NCBI GenBank assembly: GCA_013368325.1
Contig: JAACJK010000004.1
Span: 248,001 to 312,000 of the forward strand
Length of the DNA stretch: 64,000 nucleotides
Reading direction: 5' to 3'
Origin: Ephemerocybe angulata
Lineage: Eukaryota; Basidiomycota; Agaricomycetes; Agaricales; Psathyrellaceae
The notes under the pieces: model-generated
The model's input: the letters and a program-made list of their open reading frames with translations, nothing else
Databases searched by the model: none
Told to the model about the DNA's origin: nothing
Shown here: positions 1 to 12,183 of the stretch, piece by piece
Layout of the letters: every line of letters starts with the position of its first letter
Position numbering within the stretch: position 1 is the stretch's first letter
Made by a program: the position numbers and the translations under genes

Positions 1-959
1 CAGTCCCATCCACCCCACTCAAAAGAGAATCCAAACACTCACTATTCTCCTTAATCCCCTTTGCAACCCCATCCAACTTCCTCTTCGCACTCCCCAGCCG
101 CCCACTCGTCCTATCCACACCCCCATCCAGCTCCTCCAACAACCCCTCATGCACCTCCAACTCATCCCCAATCTGCACACTAATATGGTGCTGCCGGTTA
201 ATCGAATGCGACAGCTCGTCCAGCCGCTGGTCCTGCTCCTCCATCATAAACCTCTGCGTCTGGAGCAACACCCCCGCATCCTCTTCCGGCGGCGACGGGA
301 CACTAGATGACGACGCCGCCGCCGCCGGGTCATCTCTGTACGGTGCAAAGACCCCGTCGGACTCGCGCCGGGTGTGGGTCGGCGCCGGGGAGGAGGTGGT
401 GTTGTTGAGGAAGCGCGCTGCGGCAGCCTGGTCCTGCCGCCCCGTCCGCGAGGCGCTGAGGCCCAGCGAGGGCATAGGGAGGGGAGACGAGGCGCGTGGG
501 GTCACCGTCGAACTTGAGGCGCCTGTCGCGGCCGTTGCGTACGACGAGGCGGAGATGGAAGATGGCGACGGCGAGAGCGTAAACGCCCGGTCCGGCGTTT
601 CCTCAATACTACCAGCACTTATTTCAGAACATTGCGGCCTGTGGATGTGCGGCTACTACGCACCTTGGAATGTCGCTGGCTTCGTCCCCGAGCATGCCCC
701 GCATCCGCTCGTACTGGTTCCTCAGCAGCCCTGCCGCCTCCCCACCGCTGCCCTTCTCTTCCATCTCCTTGATCCCGGCGCGCAGCTGTGCGAGGTTCTT
801 CTTGATTTGTGCGAGGTGCAGCGAGTTTGCCGATGTATTTGGGCTGCTCTCGAGCGGGTTCCCCGGCTGGTTGAACGACGGCAGCGTTTGCATCCGCTGC
901 CTCTCGAGGAGCAGCGAGAGGGTTTTCGTGGATATTGACGTGAGTTTTGCGAGGGACAT
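1..959 (-). CDS. SYN8: Qc-SNARE, syntaxin-8/Syn8 type (C-terminus cut off by window edge)
   Basis: A SNARE protein for fusion at endosomal or vacuolar membranes. Two exons are visible: 959-664 and 608 down to the window edge, with a 55-bp intron (663-609). The splice joins ...ASDIP to SIEETPDRAF in phase. The N-terminal part holds TKTLSLLLERQR, the usual N-terminal helix start of Syn8-like proteins, then a helical stretch (AQIKKNLAQLRAGIKEMEEK). A Ser/Pro/Ala-rich linker follows. The second exon ends in a Qc-SNARE motif beginning MMEEQDQRLDELSHSI and running through IGDELEVHEGLLEELD; its central-layer Gln and heptad spacing look normal. The C-terminal membrane anchor lies beyond position 1. 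I chose ATG 959; the reading frame is open for a few codons upstream but has no other ATG. Confidence in the SNARE call is high; assignment to Syn8 rather than another Qc-SNARE is by resemblance. Confidence 0.85.
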
Positions 960-1187
960 GGTATCGTGCACCGAGGCTGGCGTAGGGGTCGTAGTCGATG
1001 GGTGAGGAGGAGCTAGGAGGAGGTTGGAAGGAGACCTGGATGACGCCCATCACAGCGACCGCAGTGCCACTTCCCACGCCTCAAATAGGGGCGATGTAAT
1101 CCCAGCGCTAAACAACTTGAGACGGCTCTTTAGCATGCCTTCAAGCAACGTCTACAATATAATAGTATACAGGAATATCTACAGAAG

Positions 1188-3116
1188 TCACCCCTCAGAG
1201 CGCTGAACACCAAGGACACCCCACAAGACTCTTCCAATAACATCTACCCCGTCGTTCCGCCAGAACCGTCTGCGCAGGCAGTCCTCCGCAGCCTCAGCGT
1301 CAATCACCCCAGCCTCATTCCTCGCCTCCACAATCGACGACACAATGGGCTCCGTAAACTCCGGATGCCCCTGCATCGTAAGGACATGTATCCTACCAAA
1401 CAGCTCTTGCCGCGTCTCCGCTGTCGACTCCGACACCTGACTAGTACTGCGCTTGAACCGCACCATAGCTTGGTTGGGCGAAAGTTCCGTCGCCGCGATG
1501 ATGTCGAACCCTGGAGGCGACCGGTCGAGCGGTACGTGGTCGCGGTGCATCGCCTGGATATTGAGCGTCTCGACGCCGAAGATGCGTTGCCCGAGGTCGG
1601 TGAGCGCGAGCGGTGTAGGCCCGATCTCCCACCGCCCGCCGTTGGGCACGCATTCCCCACCGAACGCCCTCGCGATGATTTGGTGCCCGAAACAGATGCC
1701 TGGTAATTCGTTGAGCAAGATTCTTGGATGCATCGCGGGAGAATTCAGGTAGAGATAAAATGAGGGACGCCACCACCGTCTAAATAAATAGACTGTGAGT
1801 TTAAACGCGACGACCCGAGTCGTTTTGTAAGGGCACTCGAGCGGCACCGAAAAGCGCCATGGGTGATAGAGTTCCAAGACTCTGGGCCCGAGCAGGAAGT
1901 GGACGAAGCTTCCATCGCCTCCCATTGGCCACAGAAAGGGCTCCAGTACTGTTCTGCCGATGCAGGCCAGATAACAGTCCCGACCAAGGGGATTTTCCCA
2001 GTAGTTGTCACACTACGACGAGGCAGTGGGCGGGGAACATCGATGGCACTTCATCTCCAGTGTCTTGCACTGAAGGCATAAGCACCATCGAGCGACGAGA
2101 GGTCCGAAGCCTATGGGCCGTACTGGCTTCGCACTAAATCCCATTGGCTCTCTAAACCGCTCTGGGTTCCGGAACCACCGGCGCACCAGGAAGAGCTGAC
2201 ATTGACGTGCACGTCCGTTCCAACGAGCGTGGTAACGTTCATTTTGAAGACCATTGAATGGACGGACAACGCCGTGTGCTGAACGCAGCTCCCCACCTCA
2301 TCGGTCCTAGGACACCTTGGGTTGGTGCTGTCCCTCCAGTATGTCTAGCCACATGAGAAGCCCCAGATCGCAGGGCCGGTTCGAGGGACAACTCGCCTCG
2401 CTCCGTTGGGTAGCACCCACTCATCCGAATCGACGGCTGTGCCTGCCATGGTCTATTAGGCGGACATCCCGGCACGAGGCAATCAAGGTAGTGATTGGGA
2501 GGCAAATGCGGCCGAAACCTGGGCGCTGAGGAAGACCCACAAAAGGACAGGTAGACGCCTTCAATTGAATTGAACGTCCAGGCTATTCATTGTACCAGCA
2601 GGATTCGCCGCTCCCTGCCCTTGGCCGCGCTCCCAGTTACGTCGAACTGGATTGTACTCACCGATAACCTTTATATGAGACCTGTTCTCCACCAGGTCCT
2701 TTACGAAAGCGACCAGCTTGTTGACCCACTCCACGTTTTCATATGCAGATGCGGCTGTACTCTACATCGTGAGTGCCTCATGCACACCACGAAGAAGACA
2801 CCGAGCACGTACCCGAGCCAGTGAGGATGATGCCGTCGTAGTCGTCTATCTTTTCCTTTGTGGGGTATTCCTGTTTGCGAACGACATCATATGGGTCCAG
2901 TGAGAATTGCCAGATGGGCTGGGAAGAGGGATCATGATTCGGTTTCTCCACATTCGTGACTGAAGAAGGCTTGTCTCCCTGAACGGCAGCGAGAGAAGCC
3001 TGGAGGAACCTTTGGTATATGTCAATGTAGTCCCCGTTCTCGGTTAACGTTTTTCCGGTCGTTTTCCCGCATACCAGGAGGGCCAGAGAGCGATGGTTGC
3101 GATTGGGAGCTGGCAT
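1188..3116 (-). CDS. Class I glutamine amidotransferase-like protein (YLR126C type)
   Basis: Three exons: 3116-2813, 2754-2662 and 1699-1188, giving about 302 aa with all junctions in phase. The protein resembles the stand-alone GATase1 family related to the GMP-synthase amidotransferase domain. The N-terminal block has LVCGKTTGKTL and DYDGIILTGS (oxyanion-side loop). The nucleophile elbow is GICFGHQII, with Cys as presumed catalytic residue. The C-terminal GHPEF supplies the His/Glu pair. All three triad elements are present, so the enzyme is probably active; the acceptor substrate is unknown for this family. Intron 1 is an ordinary 58 bp. Intron 2 (2661-1700) is 962 bp, far longer than any other intron here except the one that carries a transposon, and splits the protein just before the catalytic elbow. 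The gene is divergent from the Ser/Pro-rich protein gene, with about 350 bp between the starts. Confidence 0.85.
1700..2661 (-). other. Unusually long intron of the amidotransferase gene, probable insertion
   Basis: The donor GTGAGT (2661) and acceptor TTACCAG (1700) are clean, and the flanking exons join in phase (KVIG to ICFGHQ), so this is an intron. It is 962 bp, against 50-65 bp for most introns in the window. It contains only short unrelated ORFs. I could not find convincing terminal inverted repeats or a target duplication, so the inserted material is unclassified. Confidence 0.6.
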
Positions 3117-3467
3117 TGATTGAGGAACAGTGAGGACAGTGACCGGACTTTAGCCGACAACGGGTCCAATCAGGCGGAGTTGGAAAGACTTGTCCCACGG
3201 GAAATTATCAGCCTGTGTGCGTGCCTGAAAGTCTCGTCTCCGTACGCCCGAAATCCACGACACATACCCGCTCGCCGTCGTCCCCTCGTGCGCATTATTT
3301 CTTTCTTTTCTGCTCATTATCGCTCATTTTGCCCAGCAGCTTCCGACGGTGCCCAGGCCCTTTCCCCGCTTCCCCGCCTCGCATCCATCACGACCAGGAA
3401 CACAAGGGCTTCCCCAAAATACAACAACGTTGTCCAGCGCACGGCCCTTTCACGCCTTTTCACGACC

Positions 3468-6400
3468 ATGCACGACCCCGTCGGTGGCGGGAACGAGCAC
3501 CCCTCGTCTGTCGAGTTCGATGCAGGCAGGGATCCAAAGGTCCTAGTGGCGACCACTGTAGCCGCCCTCGTCCTTGCCGGGACCGCGTACATGTGGAGAA
3601 GGGGCTCTGGCGTCGTGAGTCTGGCACACGCTGCTCTCGACGGGACCACGAGTCAATCCGACGCCAAGGGAAAGGACGTGGTCGCCGACACGGCGAAGCC
3701 GCGCCTTCGCCGTGATGCAACGGGGAAGGCTAAGGGCCCCCATCCAGACGCACGGGGTGCATCCTCCGCTCACGGCACCAGGCACTCAGGGGATGATGCC
3801 GACATCACCTACGACGGCGACGACGTTGATGGAGCGGTGGGTGGTGGAAAGCAGCAGGATGCATCTGGCTCGATGAGCAAGAGCGCGAGGGCTAAGGAGC
3901 GGCGGAGGCGGGGTAAGGATCCTTTGAAGGAGCTCATGAAGCCAGGCGGCGGCAAGCTGGCAAAGGTGCTCAAGGCAGCGGAGGTGTCGACCTCGTCTGG
4001 CACGACCGTAACACCCTCAACCCCATCGCATTCACGTACTTCCTCTGCCGCATACCAGCGGCGTGCTTCGATTTCTCGGCAGCCCGAAAAGAGCCCTTCG
4101 GAGGACTCTTCGAAATCTCAGCAAGCTGGATCCTCATCCTCGTCGACCGTTGCCCTCCCCGCATCGACCCCACAAGAAGTCCTTCTTGCACCTTCCTTCG
4201 ACTCGCCCTCTTTCTCGGCTTCCCGTTCCCGATCCAAGTCGCGTTCACGTTCAAGACCTCGCAATGACAATGGCCATGTTGATCACGAGCCCTCCACGTC
4301 GAAGAGCCGCCTCACCAGTAATTCCGACGTTCCTTCCACGATTTCTTCTGCATCATCCTCTACAGCTACCGAAGCCACCACTTCATCGACTTCGACCGCA
4401 CCTTCCTCTATCACCTCGTCGGCGAGTGGAGGTTCAGACGCTAATGCGACTCCCAAAGCAGAGTCTGGGCGGGGATCTTCCATGTCGTCATCTACCCTAC
4501 CTACACCGCCCTCCCCGAGCAAGAAACGTCAGAACCAGGATACCGACCCATGGGAGTGGGATGGCGTCGGTAGCGCGAGCGCTTCGGTTACGCCCGCCGG
4601 GCCCAAGCCTTCGAGCCTCCAGCTTCCCAAACCAAGAGCTACGAACACTGCAAGCTCCTCTGGGACAGAAGGGACGCCGGTCCCATACGCTTCAGTTGTT
4701 ACTGCAAAGTCGTCCAATAAGGAAGATAGTCGGAGCACGGTCGGTGCGCACACGGAGGCTAAAGAGGATTATCATTCATCATCATCCTTTGGCCGAGACG
4801 CGGAAACTGTTGAGGAGGAGGAGGAAGTCGCACCGCTTGTATTTCCATCGCTGAACAATCCGGCTCCAGATTCGTCGTCTTCGGCATCTTCCTTTTCTGT
4901 CGGACCCACTTCCACGCCTTCGTCATCACTTTCAAGGCCCCCTTCGAGGACATCCACGTCCTCTGGAACTCCTTCTTCCCCGCATATAACTGGGAAGGTG
5001 CTTGGAAGGAATTTGAATTCCTCCAATCTGGTGCCATTCAGCGTGGCACGAACAGGGACACCTCCGCTTGGCGGTGGGCCGCGACGGATTCCGACCCCGC
5101 TTGGCACTTCTGGGATGCGACCTGCGACTCCTGCAGGTGCTTCTGCAGCGTCGAGTCCTCTATTGTCTGGAAACTCCGTCCCGCTGTCACCTTCGTCCCA
5201 GTCATTCCCCCATTCATCATCCTCAAGTTTCGGAGCGGGATCATCTGTGGCCGTCAGCGCGCAGACCCAGGTCGCGAGCTTGAGAGGAGCACTGGAAGCC
5301 TCGCGACTGCGCGAACAGAAGCAGAAGGATGAGGTCGAGAGGGTGACGAAGGAGAGAGATATGCTCCAGTGGGAGAATGGTGCTTGGAGGAGAAGAGAGG
5401 CAGAGGTACGTTCATCCATCTTGCTTTCTTTTGTGTTCGCATGCTCAATACGGTTCTCTTCTAGCTCCAAGTGCAAGTTCAGCAGATGATGCATCAGATG
5501 CAGACATACGCAGCTTACTTCCAGGCTGTTAATCAAGGGCAACATCCTCCCCCCGTCGGTCCTCTCCCATTACCCACCGCATCGACGAGTAGCCAGACCA
5601 CGGCCCCAACTGTGGCCACAGAGTCGGTCGGCACAGGCGAAGAAACTAGCGAACGCGACCGCCGTGACGATACGACGCAAACAGACGCTGGCAATATCTT
5701 ATCGAGCGCCAGTCAGACTGATAGGGATAACGACACTACTCCCGGAGGCAATAGTGATGAGAAGGCTCAAGAAGCTTTAGTGGGTGGAGCTGGGGAGGGA
5801 TCGGCGGCCTCTTATGCGGAATCCTCGGTGCCTGATCAAGTTACCTCCGCTTCTTCTCTCGTGAAAGAGAAGGTGGACGCGCCATCAGAACAAGAGGCTG
5901 AGCAAGTCGACCAAATCTCCACCGCTGGAGCTGAGGGCGCCAAAGGTGTTTTGGCGCCCGTTGCTACTGCACCAGCAACACATCCCTCCCATCCGCTTCC
6001 GCCGCCTATAGCCCCCCCTGCGTATAACCCGGCGTTGGCGCACGGGACTGCGTCTGGGATGCTCTCCCCGACGATGCTACATTCGCCTATGGGCATGTTC
6101 CCCCACTACCCTCTACATGCGACACCGCCCGCTGGCTTTGGTCCACACGGACATCCAATGCCTCTACCCTCGCCCATGGCATTCCCCTTCCACCCTTCAT
6201 CACCCCTCCCCATGCTTTCCCCACACCAATCCCTCCACCACCCCTTCGCCACGCCATTTGGAAATCCCCCTGGGAGCGCCCCGCAGAGTCCAGGGGCGGT
6301 GTTGATGCCGCACCAGTCGTTCCAGCAGCAGCAGCAGCACCCTAGCGGACTGAACATGAACCCGTTCATTGTACATCCTCCGGCCTTCCACCGTCCGTCG

Positions 6401-7318
6401 ACACCCGGCGGCGGGATTGGCTCTATGATCATGAACGGGACGCACCATGCGCCTGCGCCTCACATGCACAACCCGGTAGGAATGGGCATGGGTATGGGTC
6501 TCGCGGGATCGTCGACTTTCACAGTCGCTGGGGGTGTTGCCGGGGGTAGTGGAAGTGCGTCTCCTGATTTGACTGGCTCGCCGAGCAGCGCAACGGCGTT
6601 CTTGATGCAGGAGAGGGGCCGGAGGCGGATGAGCGGTGGGAGTGGTAGTGGGCTGAGAAGTAGTGTGCGGGGCAGGCCGTCGGTGTTGCCGCTTGAAAGT
6701 GGGATATCGAGAAGGACGGGTGTGAATGGCAAGACCTCGAGTGGAAGTAGTTCGAATGGGGATGTGGAGGGCGAGGAGGAGAGGGGTGGCGTGGAGAGTC
6801 CCGGGGACTTCGATGAGGAGGAGGAGGATGGGGGTTTCAATGAGGTGTTGGCGGGTGCGATTTTGAAGAGGCCGGAGAGTATTCGGTTGGTATCGGGCCC
6901 GTCGAGGAAGTCGAGCTTTAGGAGGGATTCTGGAGAGCCGTCGCCTTTGGCTGCCTCTGGGCTTGGGCTCAGCGGTGGGGGGAGTGTGAGCTTGAACGCT
7001 ATTTGGAACGGGTTTGGGCATGGTGGCTCGGCAGTGGGTGCGAGTTCTCCCCAGGAACGCACTGATGTGCAGGAGGAAGAGGTGGTCCATGGGGACTTCG
7101 TGTTCCCATCGTTGAACGACGCCGGGCCTGTTGTGAGGGAGAAAGCGGTGAATGGGATCGCATATGGATCTCCTGCAGCGATCACGTCGTCTCCTCCTTC
7201 CGGGGCGGTGTCGGCGCCTGTTGCTGTTCTGTCTAGACCCTCTAGTTCGCTGGGCAAGGTTCCGGAAGAGGAGGGCCCGGAAGCGACCTTGGTCAAGAGC
7301 GATTCAGCCCCTCCATGA
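3468..7318 (+). CDS. Large Ser/Pro-rich protein with N-terminal membrane anchor and central coiled coil
   Basis: Two exons, 3468-5405 and 5465-7318, give 1263 aa across a 59-bp intron. I do not recognise the family. One hydrophobic segment (about residues 25-43, VLVATTVAALVLAGTAYMW) follows a short acidic N-terminus, suggesting a single-pass membrane protein or signal anchor. A long low-complexity Ser/Pro/Thr region follows, with basic clusters (KSARAKERRRRGK) and an SR-like stretch (SRSRSKSRSRSRPR). A coiled coil around residues 608-660 is spread over the splice site (EQKQKDEVERVTKERDML, then QVQQMMHQMQ). The second half is rich in Pro, Met, His and Gly, then in acidic stretches. The short motif FPSLN occurs twice, each time after an acidic segment (about residues 460 and 1191). 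The start is the first ATG before the hydrophobic segment; the frame is open further upstream to 3120 but that part looks non-coding. Confidence 0.75.
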
Positions 7319-9055
7319 TCACCAGAGTGCGACTTCATCGCTATGCGCTGTTATACGATAATGTTACATTCCCTTACCACCCTCTCTTCGGCTCTGCTTT
7401 GCCCACAACATACCCTTGCGCCCCCTCACCCCTCTAATCGACCTGTTTTAATCCACACACCCCACTATTGTCCTTGACATGCCGGCCACTTCGACGCTTC
7501 TACCTTCGCCTAGCCTCTGTTCACCCACAGGATTCCTTCCACTCACTGCATCCATCTGAGCCGTTTCACATATGTACCCGCGGATCTTCTTTTTTCTTTT
7601 CACTTCTCGATGTCGACTGCGCACACAGAGTATCATACTACTCAGTAGTAGTAACCATAGCACCTTCCTTCCTCCCTTCCTTTGTAGCCAGTTTGATAAC
7701 TGCTCCTCTTTTCTTAGTTTTCCAACTTACGACTGGTTTTCGTTCCTTTCCCGTCGACATTTAGTTGATAAGAACGTGTTGTTTCGATAATACTAGCATA
7801 CCCATTGTCTCGTCGTATTGTTTGTGTAATGTGTTACAGAATTGAACTGACTTCTCTGTCCTGCGTCCGAACCTCGAAATCGTTGTGTGTGGTTGGGATC
7901 ATCTTATCTTATCTCCCTTGCGAACCCGGCTCAGCTTGGGTCGCAAGCCGAGTCACTGATCTGGCCTTTGACCACGACCAGTTCCAACCTGGTTCCAACC
8001 GTTACAACCTCGCCACAGGCCGTAGCTGGGATTTTTCTGAGACGGGCCTCTTTTATGCTCTGCACCCTGCCTGTATCTGTCCCCAAGGTCCTTGAAGGCT
8101 CCTCTTCAGCTCCAGAAAGCTCCAAGTTAAACTCTGACGAGTCAATCCCCGACGGCGGAGATCGTCAAAGCATCCAGTCCCATGTTGCCACCGGATCTGC
8201 TCAGCTTCTTCGCTTCCCTTGTGACATCTCCGGTGAGCCCTGCTGAGATAATTTGTCGCTATGTACATACCGGCGTTTAAGGCTGACAGGAGATACCGGA
8301 GTTTGGCTGCACGGACGTGATAAGCGCCCGTGGAAGTGCCACTGCACCGACGAGAGTATGTTTGCAAGTATCGAAGTAGAAGGGACTTCAACGCGAAACT
8401 GGTCGCTCGAAAAGAGTACCTACAGCCCTGGGCGATGGGCTGCCAAATTTACGAAGTCGTCGCTTCCGCAATTCCGGCCAGCCCGACGCTGCCAAGAGGT
8501 GTGGTAACATTCTGCGCTTGCCGACCAGTTCTGCGAGGCGAACCGAGGGATCATGGGTCGATGAGAGTTATTTCGAGAGGGTGGGACTTGGCCCTCTGGC
8601 TGTCGCGGTACGCTCCGAGGCGCTGTGGGTGGCTGGATCAGTTGTGGGCAGACCCGTTCCCCTGTGAGCGTTCGGGGAGACCTTTGTTGCTTTGTTGTTG
8701 CTCCCCGCGTTGCTTGAAACCCCTGGATCTCTCGACTCAGCCCTAAAGGCTAGCATAATCTGCGGTAATTTGATCATGTCAATCTCGCCTCCGGCGAAGA
8801 ATTTGGTCAATGCGAATTTGATTTTGACAGTCCCGCCACGGCATGGCGCTTCTAACCTGCCTCGAGGTCGGCAGCCCGAGCGACTAAGCTATGTCGGGAC
8901 TCGGGCGTACACGACCCTGGATATAATCTAATTGCAGGAACGCAGAAACGCGTATAAGTACTGGACACCCAACGACTGTAATTCCCATTCTGCAGTCCCA
9001 GCCTCCCCAGCTCTTCGCAGTACTCACCTCCTCCTCCCTCACACTCCTATTCGAT
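7319..9055. other. Intergenic, no supported gene
   Basis: About 1.7 kb. The first 450 bases are pyrimidine-rich and look like 3' flank of the preceding gene. Short ORFs on both strands lack recognisable motifs. One TAAGCGCC copy lies at 8321. A TATA-like GTATAAGT near 8951 sits about 100 bases upstream of the secreted-protein start and may be its core promoter. Confidence 0.5.
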
Positions 9056-9970
9056 ATGGTTTCCTTCAAGCTCATCATCGGTGCCGCCGCCGCCCTCTTC
9101 GCAGTTGCATCTGCCACCCCTTCTGCACCTGTGCAGGGCGTTGCTGTCCCAGAGGCCCCAGTGACTCCCGCTGCTGTCCCCAACGTCCGCCGTCTCGTGG
9201 ACGCCGAGGTCGATGCCGATGTTCTCGGCCTCGTCGATGTCGACGTGGATGTCGACCTCAAGAAGCGCTGCCCGACTGGCGGCTGCACTGGTGGGCCCAC
9301 GACGATCACTGCTATCATCGCCGACGTGAACGCTGAGCTTGGCCCTATCGTCGCTGACATCGGTATGCTTTTGTTATACACATTCCATCCACTTCGCACT
9401 GACTAACGCCCATTCTTTCAGAGGCTGCTATTGCTGTCTCCGCCGGTGTTAGCGCCAAAGTCGATATCAAGGTTGTCCTCGCGCTCCTCGTCAAGATCCA
9501 GGTCCTCCTCGCCGCCGCTCTCGCCGACATCAAGGTCTGCATCAGCGTGCACGGCTTGCTCAGCCTTACTGGCGCTATCCTCTCCGCTGTTCAGCTTTGC
9601 GCGCTTGTCGGTGGCCTTGTCAACGTAAGCCCTCCTTCGCTTGTTTGGCACATAGCAAGTAGGATACTAACATGGCTTTTCCAGACTGTTCTCCAGGTCC
9701 TTGTCGTCGTCATCCGCGGCTGTGGAGGCATCCACATCGACTTCCAGGTCTGCATCAGTGCCATCATGTGAGTTGTCGCTTTTACTGGCTTGCGAGAGTC
9801 CAGGACTAACATTTCTATGCAGTGTCCTGTGCGCCGACATCCTCTCCGTCTGCATTGTCGCTCTCCCCGCCGTCAAGGTTCTCCTTGCCGTCCTCCTCAA
9901 GACCGTTTGCATCACTTTGGGTACCCTCGGCGCTCCGATCGTTGCCCTTACCCAGTGCCTTTCTCTCTAA
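9056..9970 (+). CDS. Secreted small hydrophobic/Cys-containing protein
   Basis: Four exons (9056-9362, 9422-9624, 9685-9767, 9823-9970) give 246 aa; introns are 55-60 bp and all phases agree. A signal peptide is clear (MVSFKLIIGAAAALFAVASA). A short Pro/Val-rich propeptide follows, then an alternating Val-Asp stretch (DVDVDVDLKKR) whose LKKR looks like a Kex2-type cleavage site, followed at once by CPTGGCTGG. The mature part is a series of long aliphatic helices (for example VVLALLVKIQVLLAAALADI) carrying eight further cysteines, many in a VCI or LCA context, ten in all. No catalytic motif is visible. It resembles the Val/Leu-rich small secreted proteins common in Agaricomycetes, whose function is unknown. 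Strong codon bias toward C-ending codons suggests high expression. Confidence 0.8.
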
Positions 9971-11124
9971 AAGATAGATGCCGAGTAAAATCAGCACCTA
10001 GACCATAGATAGTACTTCAGCTAACTCCTTACATGACATACTCCCATACGCGACTCTTCATGCATAATCCTTCTAATATCATGTGGTTCTTGTATCCGCT
10101 ATATCCAGCAAGTGTGCGTCTGTCCCTTTACCTTTCCTTAAGTCGACCCCTCTCCGGTCTCCACACTTTGTTTGCCTGTATCGGTCGATATTGTTCATTG
10201 TGGGCTTCGTTGACTTGTTCGCCGGTATCATCGAAGACCCCTGCCAGGGTACGGCATCTCCATTCAGCCTTCTCCAGCCGAGGGCTTTCAACTCCCTTCT
10301 TTTCAGTATCCATGGTTTGAATGAACAATAGCGAGTGCAATTTAAATGTCCCACAACAAGATACATGAGCATCTTTGTGCAGGTCCCCAGCCAAAGCAGT
10401 TTATTCAAGCTCCGTTGCTGGGGATGGGAGGACCCACACCGGAGACTCAACATCCGTGTTCAAGCTACGAGCTCCCGCCGCCGCAACAGCACGCGTATGG
10501 GTCCGAATCATCTATTGGAATGATATTGGATTAAGCTCGTGGCTCATATACACCAAACGATTCAGACGCCCTGACCGGAGGACAACCGGAGGATCACCAT
10601 TCAACACTCGGTGTTGATACTTACGGGAAATCCAGGCGCCACTCCCTGTGACGCGATCCACTCTCCATAGAAGGCGGATAAACTTCCATTCAGCATGACG
10701 AAAGCCTCCTTCTAGACACACTCTCCGCACTCAAGTGTACCCACTTCGCGGTAACCATATACTGGAGAATAAACGCGATTTTGATAGACTCACCCGCGAG
10801 ACTTCGGGATAAGCGCCCACAGATGATGGCGGCTAGCATATTTATAAGGCCTCCATTTGATGGCCTGCTCGCTTTCTAGGTTACCGTGTACGCACTCGGG
10901 GAAAAGCATGCTGAGCAACAGGGTTGGAGCGCATCTCAGTGCCTGTTGCGGCCTACAAACACGGTTTGCCGACGTCGGCGAGTCCACATGCGGGACTCGA
11001 TGGTGTGCCGCTGAGAATGCATATAATGAAGGACAAGTATCAGTAGGTACTGCACCACCTCGCCACCACCCCACTCCCCAGGTCTCTTACTGCTTTGCGT
11101 GCTGCTCGGTGCTTGTTCTCTGAT
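9971..11124. other. Intergenic, no supported gene
   Basis: About 1.15 kb between two plus-strand genes. ORFs are short and without motifs. One TAAGCGCC copy is at 10810. An AT-rich CATATTTATAAGG at about 10839 and GCATATAATG at about 11019 could be TATA-like elements of the downstream zinc-finger gene. Confidence 0.4.
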
Positions 11125-12183
11125 ATGCAGGACTTCAGTGACCTCGACGATCTGTTTGGCCCGTACTCTGCCAGCCTGCCAGTACACCCGGCTCCCCCCA
11201 GCTCGTTATACTCGTGAGTACATTCGTTGGGGACTTAGCTTAAATTTAGCTCTCTGACAGATGGTCTTATGCGCAGATCGGAGCATACGCACTCGGAATT
11301 CAGCTTTCTCTTCAACGAGGATTTCGGAACGGACCTGACGCACCCTCAGGACGACATTTTCGCTTTATCTCCCATCGTTTCCAATGTCGACGAAAGGGAA
11401 GCGGACACCGACGTCGGCTCAGTGTGCCTCGGAGGGTCAGAGGTTGCTGAATGCATCACCCAATCGGGCTATTCAGAGAAGAGAAGGGAGGCGGGCGAAA
11501 TGGCGACATGGCGAACTGGTCTACTATCACCTGGGCTGGATCTTACTACAAAGGAGTCCAACCACGACGACGATGGTCCAGAAATTGGACCCAGCCTACA
11601 GCCAGCCTTCGAACACAGATATCGCGGGACGAACTCCGAATCATTATCGGGATACGAACTCGGGCTCGGGCACTGCTACCGTGTTATTCACGAGCAGCAG
11701 TTACATGGAGACGAGTCCTCAGAGAATATGGAGGAAGACGGCGTTCCACTCTTCCCGAAGCTCCCAAATCACGAGCAAATACCACCACCCACCCGACCAC
11801 CTCTACAAGAATTGCATCAAGGGATCGGCGTCCCGGCAGCGAAACGAAAAAAAGAGGTGTCTTGCGATTCCGAGTCAGAGGACGATTATTATAAAGAGCC
11901 CCGAAAGACTAAGCGTCGACGCGCTTCTAGACCGGGTCGCTTTCGCTGTACAGAGCCCAAATGCTCAGAGACTTTCACCAGAAAGAATGATGTGAAGAGG
12001 CACGCTATAGATGTCCACAAAGGGCAGAAGGCGTATTGCCGTCCAGGGTGCGGGAAGGGGCTTTCGAGAGATGACTCCCTTGCGAGGCATCGACGTACCT
12101 GCAAGAGGCTTAAAGAAATGATGACCCAGGTAGATGAGCCGGAGGAAGAGCAGGGGGCTGCTTCCTTGGATGGAGGGAGGTGA
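11125..12183 (+). CDS. C2H2 zinc-finger protein, probable transcription factor
   Basis: Two exons, 11125-11213 and 11277-12183, give 331 aa with a 63-bp intron. The N-terminus is acidic (FSDLDDLFGPY), like an activation region. A Lys/Arg-rich patch (KTKRRRASRPGR) precedes the fingers and could be a nuclear signal. The first finger reads CTEPKC with two His (KRHAIDVH); the second is CRPGC with RHRRTC, a C2HC-like form. The C-terminus is acidic. I placed the acceptor at 11276 because it is the only nearby AG that keeps frame with the first exon; a closer AG at 11260 would shift frame. This architecture (acidic N-terminus, two C-terminal fingers) is common in fungal regulators. Target genes cannot be told from the sequence; the nearest gene downstream is the P450 on the other strand. 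Confidence 0.75.

Noticed and set aside
4772..5545. 257-codon minus-strand ORF
   Set aside because: Shadow of the Ser/Pro-rich gene; low complexity and crosses that gene's intron.
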